Assembly (NCBI GenBank): GCA_023101725.1
Contig: JALJCO010003515.1
Coordinates: 1-64,000 of the forward strand
Reading direction: 5' to 3'
Source: Atherinomorus stipes
Lineage: Eukaryota > Chordata > Actinopteri > Atheriniformes > Atherinidae
DNA length: 64,000 nt
Both the position numbers and the translations under genes were made by a program. Below, one piece after another: positions 57,601 through 64,000 of the stretch. The notes beneath the pieces were generated by a model. The model did no database searches, was not told the DNA's origin, and worked only from the letters and a program-made list of their open reading frames with translations. Position 1 is the stretch's first letter. The number at the start of each line of letters is the position of its first letter.

Positions 57601-60600
57601 TCCTCCTCCTCCTGCTCCTGCTCCTCCTGCTCCTCCTTCAGCTTCCTTTAACCCCAGCATCACGTCCTCCTGCTTCACGGCTCTCTGCTCTGCTTTCCTT
57701 TGCTTCCACATCCAGGATCTAACTCCACCCGTCCCCTCTGTCCTGCTTCCCTGCTCTCTGTCCTCTCCAGGTGCTATGTGGCCAGGTATTAAAACTGAGA
57801 CAGGGTTGCCTGAGGCGCCCTCTGGTGGCCAGCCTGGGTTTCTCAGCTTCAGCACCGCATATACCTCGACCCAGCCGGGCCAGCTGCACTACTCATACCC
57901 GAGCCAAGGCAAGCTGCCGCCTCACTGCTCCCAGCTCACAGACGAAGTTAGCCCGCGGGGTTTAGACGGGGTTTACAGGCTTGTCTCTGTCTCCAGGCTC
58001 CAGCTTCACCACGTCCAGCGTGTACTCCAACATCCCCCCCGCCACGGCCGTCACCACCGCCGCCACCACGGCAGGACACCAGGTCAGGAAACCACGTAGC
58101 TGGAAAAACTAACGCTTCCAGGGTTTTTCAGTTGCATCTTTAAAGCGGGAAATGTTGGTGACATAGAGACACCGCAATTACCGTATTTTCTGGACTACAA
58201 GTCACACTTTTTTTCACAGTTTCATAGTTTCAGTACAATTTAACATATTTTTAAGTGTCAGTTCATGCTGACTGACATGACCCAATGATGTTTGTCCTTC
58301 TTAATCATGATGTTTATGATCATTTACAGGCATTAACTTTGGATCAGAGTGGGACATTTTTAGCAGTAACAAAGTGGAAATGAAAAATCCAAAAATCGCC
58401 CTATTTTTTTTAAAAAAGTATGACTTTTAGTCCAGTGCAACTTATTTATGTTATTTTCCTCTTCATGATGCATTTTTTGACTGATGCGACTTATAATCAC
58501 GATCAAATCATAAAATTTGATCGTGATTTCCATTTTTGGATGAAACAATCTTCATAGCCTGGTACACCAGCTTGACCAACGCCATGTATGAGATACACGG
58601 CAAGTAGGGTGGAGCAATACATCAATATAGTTCAGTATCGACTGGAACTCGATCCAAAAACGTGACATCGACCAAAAATCGAAATCAAACCAATTTTCTT
58701 ATGAACATGGTTTTATTTTGAAGGTCCTCTCACAACATTTTCACAAGAAAATCCATATTTATAGTTGTGCAGTGGATAAAGGGGGGTTGAACTGCAAAGC
58801 TCATAGTTAAACAATAACCTTATTACTTGTAATGCTGTTTTATATCATTTTATATTGATCGGTGCATCCTAAATCAAATCGAATTGAAACCGTATTGTGA
58901 TTGAATTTGAGATATCGGCAGATATCGAATCTCCTCTCCACTGTATCGATTTTATATTGTATTATGATCAAACCAGCGATTTACACCTCACGGCGAGTCA
59001 GTCTGGGCTGAACGTTGAGCATAAATGATCAATAACAGTCCTGTTCTTGTTCTGCAGGAGTTCAGCAGCTACAACTCACTGGGCCAGGGCCAGTTCTCCC
59101 AGTACTACGCGCTTCCTCCCAGCTACGTGCCCGCCGGCCCGCCCAGCGGTGACGAGCACGGCGCCGGGGTGGGAGTGGTCGGGTACACTGCCGTGAAGTC
59201 GGAGGAGGCCGCCTCTGCAGGACTGCCCCCCCGAGGTGCACCCCCCTCTTTTCCTCCATGAGCTCCTGTTTTCTTTCTGAGCTTCAGGCAGTAAAAGTCG
59301 AGCGAAGATGGTTCGACATGAAAAGCTGCAGCAAGCAGAGAGAATCCGAAGTTTTAGTTCAGATCCTGGAAACGACCGGATCCTCGGAGCCGCTGGGACG
59401 TCTACGGTCCACAAACTAAAACGCCACGAAACAAATTAATCCTTCAGTTTGATCATTTAACTAGAGATGGGCGATACCAACATATTCACTGTAGATACGA
59501 TACCAGCAGTTTATGACACTTTTTCACCGATACTTTTTGTTAGGGTAGGGCGATACTAAAATACTCACTGTAGATACGATACCAATAGTTTATGGCACTT
59601 TTTCACCGATACTTTTTGTTATTGATGGGCGATACCAAAATTTTCCTGTAGATACGATACCAGCAGTTTATGGTACTTTTTCACAGATACTTTTTGTTAT
59701 TGATGGGCGATACCAAACATTTTCTGTCGATACGATACCAGCAGTTTATGGTACTTTTTCATCGATACCAGCACTTTTTTTTGGGATGGGCGATACTAAA
59801 ATACTCACTGTAGATACGATACCAATAGTTTATGGCACTTTTTCACCGATACTTTTTGTTATTGATGGGCGATACCAAAATTTTCCTGTAGATACGATAC
59901 CAGCAGTTTATGGTACTTTTTCACAGATACTTTTTGTTATTGATGGGCGATACCAAACATTTTCCGTCAATACGATACCAGCAGTTTATGGTACTTTTTC
60001 ATTGGTACTTTTTCTCCCTTCAAAGAAAACCACCATCATGAGATACAGAAGCTAGAATCTGATAGGCTACCACCATCATGAGATACAGAAGCTAGAATCT
60101 GATAGGCTACCACCATCATGTGATAGAGAAGCTAGAATCTGATAGGCTACCACCATCATGTGACACAGAAGCTAGAATCTGATAGGCTACCACCATCATA
60201 TGATACAGAAGCTAGAATCTGATAGGCTACCACCATCATGAGATACAGAAGCTAGAATCTGAAAGGCTACCACCATCATGTGACACAGAAGCTAGAATCT
60301 GATAGGCTACCACCATCATGTGACATAGAAGCTAGAATCTGATAGGCTACCACCATCATGAGATACAGAAGCTAGAATCTGATAGGCTACCACCATCATG
60401 TGACACAGAAGCTAGAATCTGATAGGCTACCACCATCATGTGATACAGAAGCTAGAATCTGATAGGCTACCACCATCATGAGATACAGAAGCTAGAATCT
60501 GATAGGCTACCACCATCATGAGATACAGAAGCTAGAATCTGATAGGCTACCACCATCATGAGATACAGAAGCTAGAATCTGATAGGCTACCACCATCATG

Positions 60601-63600
60601 TGACACAGAAGCTGGAATCTGATAGGCTACCACCATCATGTGACACAGAAGCTGGAATCTGATAGGCTACCACCATCATGTGATACAGAAGCTAGAATCT
60701 GATAGGCTACCACCATCATGTGATACAGAAGCTAGAATCTGATAGGCTACCACCATCATGTGATACCGAAGCTAGAATCTGATAGGCTACCACCATCATG
60801 TGATACAGAAGCTAGAATCTGATAGGCTACCACCATCATGTGACACAGAAGCTAGAATCTGATAGGCTACCACCATCATGTGATACAGAAGCTAGAATCT
60901 GATAGGCTACCACCATCATGTGATACAGAAACTAGAATCTGGCTGCTTTCATCATTTCATTGGCTAAAAACTCTCTTGTATCTGTTCAGTGGTATCATGA
61001 TATGCAAAGAAGTATCGGATCTGATATGTTGGTATCAAAGTATCGACTTGGGGATATCTGTATGCCCGTCCCTCGTTTTAAGGTTGCCAGTTCTGCTGTT
61101 CAGCATCATCATCATCAGGCCGAATGTTTCAGATCTGCAGACGTTCCATCCTGATGCTTCTGAGAGAAAACAGCCTGAAACTTTTTCTCCAGACGTGCAC
61201 GAAGCCGACTGTAACGGGCGTGTCGTCATGCTCTCGTCCTGCATCAGATGCGTCCCCGCCGGAGAACCTCCCAGCGAGCGCGGCGCTCCCCGCAGGCGTG
61301 ACTCTGCCGGCTGCAGCCAGAGACCAGGACGAGCTCGGCCGCAGGAACTCGGTGGGAAAGTCCAAAGGAAAGGCCAAGAAGTCGGAGAGTTCCCCGCCGG
61401 CCGACAGCGACCTGGAGGTAACGCTGCAGCTCAGCTCTGGACGTTCACGTCCCAGGAGATGAAACGCCCGTTAGAACTCGAGTCAGACACGTATTACACG
61501 ACCCGATGTAGCACGCAACCACAACCTACAGCACGTAGGTCAGGAAATACTGAGAAGGTCATAGAGAAATGGATCACATGAATAAAAACTCAGTAAAACA
61601 GGGAAATGTACTAAACCAGGGTTCCACACGTCCTGGAAAACCTGGAAAAAGATTTTTCCAGTCATGAAAAATGAGAAGAAGAGTAAAATGTCCTGGAAAA
61701 TGATTTTGCCTCCCTCCACTTCCTCTCTCCTTCATCTCTCCTTCATCTCTCCATCCTCTCTCCTTCATCTCTCCTTAGTCTCTTCTTCGTCTCTTCATCT
61801 CTCCTTCGTCTCTCCTTCGTCTCTTCTTCATCTCTCCGTCGTCTCTCCTTCATCTCTCCTTCGTCTCTCCGTCTCTTCTTCATCTCTCCGTCGTCTCTCC
61901 TTCGTCTCTTCTTCGTCTCTCCTTCATCTCTCCTTCATCTCTCCTTCGTCTCTCTTCGTTGTCTCTCCTTTGTCTCTTCTTCATCTCTCTGTCGTCTCTC
62001 CTTCATCTCTCCTTCGTCTATTCATCTCTCCATCGTCTCTCCATCGTCTCTCCTTCGTCTCTCCTTCGTCTCTCCTTCGTCTCTTCTTCATCTCTCAGTC
62101 GTCTTTCCTTCATCTCTCCTTAGTCTCCTCTTCGTCTCTTCTTCGTCTCTCCTTCATCTCTCCTTCATCTCTCCTTCGTCTCTCCGTTGTCTCTCCTTTG
62201 TCTCTTCTTCATCTCTCTGTCGTCTCTCCTTCATCTCTCCTTCGTCTATTCATCTCTCCATCGTCTCTCCATCGTCTCTCCTTCGTCTCTCCTTCGTCTC
62301 TCCTTCGTCTCTTCTTCATCTCTCCGTCGTCTCTCCTTCATCTCTCTTTCGTCTCCTCTTCGTGTCTCCTTCATCTCTCCGTCGTCTCTCCTTCATCTCT
62401 CCTTCGTCTCTCCTTCATCTCTCCGTGGTCTCTCCTTCATCTCTCCGTGGTCTCTCCTTCATCTCTCCGTGGTCTCTCCTTCATCTCTCCATCGTCTCTC
62501 TTCTTCATCTCTCAGTCGTCTCTCCTTCATCTCTCCTAAGTCTCCTCTTCGTCTCTTCTTCATCTCTCCGTCGTCTTTCCTTCATCTCTCCTTAGTCTCC
62601 TCTTCGTGTCTCCTTCATCTCTCCTTCATCTCTCCTTCGTCTCTCCTTCATCTCTCCGTGGTCTCTCCTTCATCTCTCCATCGTCTTTCCTTCATCTCTC
62701 CTTAGTCTCCTCTTCGTGTCTCCTTCATCTCTCCTTCATCTCTCCTTCGTCTCTCCTTCATCTCTCCGTGGTCTCTCCTTCATCTCTCCATCGTCTCTCC
62801 TTCATCTATCCGTGGTCTCTCCTTCATCTCTCCATCGTCTCTTCTTCATCTCTGTCATCTCTCCTTCATCTCTCCTAAGTCTCCTCTTCGTCTCTTCTTC
62901 ATCTCTCCGTCGTCTTTCCTTCATCTCTCCTTAGTCTCCTCTTCGTCTCTTCTTCATCTCTCCGTCGTCTCTCCTTCATCTCTCTTTCGTCTCCTTCATC
63001 TCTCCGTCGTCTCTCCTTCATCTCTCCTTCGTCTCTCCTTCATCTCTCCGTGGTCTCTCCTTCATCTCTCCTTCGTCTCTCCTTCATCTCTTCGTCGTCT
63101 CTCCTTCATCTCTCCATCTCTCCGTCGTCTCTCCTTCGTCTCTCCTTCGTCTCTTCCTCATCTCTCCTTCGTCTATTCTTCGTCTCTCCTTTGTCTCTTC
63201 TTCATCTCTCCTTTGTCTCTCCTTCATCTCTCCTTCGTCTCTCCTTCATCTCTCCTTTGTCTCTTCATCTCTCTGTTGTCTCTCCTTCATCTCTCTTTCG
63301 TCTCCTCTTCGTCTCTGCGTCGTCTCTCTCCATCTCTCCTTCGTCTATTCTTCGTCTCTGCCTCGTCTCTGCCTCGTCTCCTCTTTGTCTCTCCTTCTTC
63401 TCTCCTTCGTTTCTTCATCTCTCTGTTGTCTCTCCTTCATCTCTCCTTCGTCTCTGCCTCGTCTCCACTTCGTCTCTTCTTTGTCTCTCCGTCGTCTCTC
63501 CTTCGTCTCTTCTTCGTCTGCTTTCTCTCCTTTGTCTCCGCCTTGTCTCCGCTTCGTCGCTAATCCATCACTACTAAATATATGCTACGATTGTAGAACA

Positions 63601-64000
63601 CTTCTCCAAAAGCTTGGGTTGGAATTTATTCGTCTATGTCATGATAACTTGACTCGTACTGTAGCAGCTGGAAAAGTCCTGAAAATGTCCTGGAAAATAA
63701 CTTTCCATGACTCTGGTAGTCCTAGCGTTCCAGCGTGGACTCCGTCCTGGAACGGACCCTGGCTCATGCTGCAACTCTGCTTCTTCTGTCTGGTTCAGAG
63801 GATTTTCCTGTGGGATCTGGACGAGACCATCATCATCTTCCACTCGCTGCTCACCGGCTCCTACGCGCAGAAGTTCGGGAAGGTGAGTGTGCGGAGAAGC
63901 GCAGGATGCCCAGGCGCAGATGGAGAAAGCTGACTGGTTGTTTGTTCAGGACCCGGCGACGGTGCTGAACCTGGGGCTGCAGATGGAGGAGCTGATCTTC
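51603..64000 (+). CDS. eya3: Eyes absent homolog 3 (EYA3), 5' part, 12 coding exons, cut by window end
   Basis: EYA3 is a transcriptional co-activator of SIX homeoproteins and a HAD-class protein tyrosine phosphatase. It acts in development, the DNA damage response and photoperiodic signalling. The amino terminus MDEQELP-AKKAKM matches EYA3 MEEEQDLP..KKAKM and not EYA1, 2 or 4. The middle is a Tyr/Ser/Thr/Pro/Gln-rich transactivation region including [20 protein letters not shown]. The last exons start the EYA domain with [20 protein letters not shown], where the two Asp of WDLDET are the HAD catalytic residues. Exons: 51603-51632, 55345-55394, 55466-55560, 55633-55713, 55787-55841, 57421-57530, 57771-57908, 57997-58082, 59058-59235, 61248-61417, 63799-63882, 63950-64000. 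All phases agree, giving 376 codons here. Most of the phosphatase domain lies beyond the window. One intron uses a GC donor. Confidence 0.95.
51665..52640. repeat. Minisatellite with AGACGTCT palindromes, eya3 intron 2
   Basis: Units of about 20-30 bp built from GACGTCTCAGCATCCAGC and AGAGACGGACGTCTCAGCA. Starts about 33 bases after the donor of eya3 exon 2. Confidence 0.95.
52641..52984. other. eya3 intron 2; ATC microsatellite
   Basis: Holds (ATC)n at about 52881-52909 and otherwise unremarkable sequence. Confidence 0.6.
52985..53822. repeat. Minisatellite, about 42-bp unit, eya3 intron 2
   Basis: Alternating TACTCATTCCTAGTACCAGT and GTACTCATTCTTAGTACTAC half-units, about 20 full units. 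Confidence 0.97.
53823..54712. mobile_element. Composite MITE with nested element, eya3 intron 2
   Basis: Outer ends TAGGAATGCACG and inverse CGTGCATCCCTA. An AGGGCTGGGAAA-family MITE sits at about 54013-54307, and a partial one at about 54466-54570. Confidence 0.65.
54713..55344. other. eya3 intron 2, no feature seen
   Basis: Unique-looking intronic sequence up to the exon 3 acceptor. Confidence 0.5.
55345..55394 (+). CDS. eya3: eya3 coding exon 3
   Basis: Encodes [16 protein letters not shown] plus two bases. KKAKM is the EYA3 signature. Acceptor TTTGCAG, donor GTTGGT, which is weaker than consensus. Only 50 bp long. Confidence 0.85.
55466..55560 (+). CDS. eya3: eya3 coding exon 4
   Basis: Encodes (S)[19 protein letters not shown] followed by [12 protein letters not shown], a low-complexity acidic and Ser/Ala-rich stretch with no firm homology. 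Placed by frame and splice sites. CpG-rich. Confidence 0.75.
55633..55713 (+). CDS. eya3: eya3 coding exon 5
   Basis: Starts after TGCACGCAG and encodes [16 protein letters not shown] followed by [11 protein letters not shown]. The phase fits both neighbours. No clear counterpart in human EYA3, so it may be a lineage-specific or alternative exon. Confidence 0.65.
55787..55841 (+). CDS. eya3: eya3 coding exon 6
   Basis: Encodes [18 protein letters not shown], matching the EYA3 pattern NDYTSQMYSAK. Acceptor TTTTCAG, donor GTGAGA. Confidence 0.85.
55960..57400. repeat. AT-rich degenerate tandem repeat filling eya3 intron 6
   Basis: Words AAACCTAAAATTAAACTTAA, TGAGACTTAATTAAGCCTAA and ATATAAAAAT recur in blocks. 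A block of about 240 bp (56330-56520) recurs at 56840-57040. Confidence 0.9.
57421..57530 (+). CDS. eya3: eya3 coding exon 7
   Basis: Encodes [18 protein letters not shown] and then [18 protein letters not shown]. The ending matches EYA3 [18 protein letters not shown] repeat starts eight bases after the donor. Confidence 0.93.
57538..57641. repeat. CTC/CTG trinucleotide repeat, eya3 intron 7
   Basis: About 100 bp of CTCCTG/CTCCTC triplets starting eight bases after the exon 7 donor. Read through, it would encode poly-Leu. Confidence 0.95.
57771..57908 (+). CDS. eya3: eya3 coding exon 8, ends at a GC donor
   Basis: Encodes [19 protein letters not shown] through [15 protein letters not shown] to [16 protein letters not shown] matches EYA3 ALWPGMKPE. 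The exon ends CCAAG before GCAAGC, a GC-AG intron of 88 bp. Confidence 0.9.
57997..58082 (+). CDS. eya3: eya3 coding exon 9
   Basis: Encodes [19 protein letters not shown] and then [14 protein letters not shown] after a YSY-x segment is shared with EYA4, which supports the junction with the GC donor. Ends in phase 0. Confidence 0.9.
58083..59057. other. eya3 intron 9
   Basis: AT-rich, with an ATCGAT/CGATATC-type repeat around 58610-58970. No gene. Confidence 0.5.
59058..59235 (+). CDS. eya3: eya3 coding exon 10
   Basis: Encodes [19 protein letters not shown] and on to [13 protein letters not shown]. SYxxxGQxQ(F/Y)xxYY is the EYA-family pattern before the conserved domain. Ends in phase 1. 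Confidence 0.93.
59464..60010. repeat. Tandem 79-bp GCGATACC units, eya3 intron 10
   Basis: About seven units with GATGGGCGATACCAAAA, TACGATACCAGCAGTTTATG and TTTTTCACCGATACTTTTTG. A block of about 240 bp is duplicated. Confidence 0.92.
60011..60945. repeat. Minisatellite, 40-bp unit, eya3 intron 10
   Basis: Unit ACCACCATCATGTGATACAG plus AAGCTAGAATCTGATAGGCT, about 23 nearly identical copies. One diverged copy stands alone at 33380-33425 in sgk intron 12. Confidence 0.97.
61248..61417 (+). CDS. eya3: eya3 coding exon 11
   Basis: Encodes [17 protein letters not shown] through [17 protein letters not shown] to [10 protein letters not shown]. The basic K/R-rich segment and the final SDLE precede the EYA domain, as in human SQDSELE. 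The acceptor CTGCATCAG is inferred from phase. It could hide a second small exon. Confidence 0.8.
61710..63560. repeat. 1.85-kb polypyrimidine minisatellite, eya3 intron 11
   Basis: CTCCTTCATCTCTCCTTCGT-type 11-bp units with TCATCTCTCCT and TCGTCTCTCCT variants. The + strand is almost all C and T with isolated A/G. Frames of up to 291 Ser/Leu-rich codons are artefacts. Confidence 0.97.
63799..63882 (+). CDS. eya3: eya3 coding exon 12, HAD motif I
   Basis: Encodes [20 protein letters not shown] then [14 protein letters not shown] is the nucleophile motif of EYA phosphatases. Near-identical to EYA3. Confidence 0.97.
63950..64000 (+). CDS. eya3: eya3 coding exon 13, partial
   Basis: Encodes [17 protein letters not shown], matching EYA3 DPTVVIGSGLTMEEMIF. 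The exon continues past the window edge. Confidence 0.95.

Noticed and set aside
57513..57722. Poly-Leu signal peptide-like frame
   Set aside because: CTC/CTG repeat in eya3 intron 7. The donor after LPPFG and the acceptor at 57771 are clear.
61664..63577. Ser/Leu-rich frames of up to 291 codons
   Set aside because: Polypyrimidine minisatellite in eya3 intron 11.

Overview
This window looks like nuclear DNA of a teleost fish. The genes have short, phase-consistent vertebrate exons with GT-AG introns, and the protein segments match vertebrate SGK kinases and the EYA3 phosphatase. The spacers hold fish-type DNA transposons, MITEs and non-LTR retrotransposons. No species is claimed. There is no bacterial, phage or CRISPR content.

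Two genes lie in tandem on the + strand. The first (24454-33642) is a serum/glucocorticoid-regulated kinase closest to SGK1. It has a TATA box, E-box and full CRE in its proximal promoter. A TATA/MEF2-like site at 5881 and a small coding exon at 8795-8829 suggest a second promoter about 18 kb upstream. The second gene is eya3. It has a CpG-rich, NRF1-type promoter and non-coding first exon near 41985-42111, a first coding exon at 51603, and 12 coding exons up to the window edge, where it is cut inside the haloacid-dehalogenase phosphatase domain. SGK1, SGK2 and SGK3 sit near EYA4, EYA2 and EYA1 in mammals, so an SGK1-like gene next to eya3 may be a fourth SGK ohnolog.

Region by region: 1-24 kb has no conventional gene apart from the possible distal sgk exons. 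It holds a 1.1-kb inverted repeat, several MITEs and five large minisatellites (17-bp, 15-bp, 41-bp, 17-bp and 29-bp units). 24.3-33.6 kb is the sgk gene, with minisatellites in introns 5 and 7. 33.6-42 kb is a repeat-rich intergenic spacer: a 2.2-kb DNA transposon with another nested in it, an L2/CR1-like LINE, a Tc1/mariner remnant and a rearranged second LINE. 42-64 kb is eya3. Its introns hold two hAT-type MITEs of one family, nested MITEs, and at least ten tandem arrays. One array carries nine perfect D-box motifs. One is a 1.85-kb polypyrimidine tract.

By my rough addition, tandem arrays make up about one third of the window. They account for nearly all of the long open reading frames. 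Splice sites were read by eye from consensus and homology. No alignment or transcript data were available.
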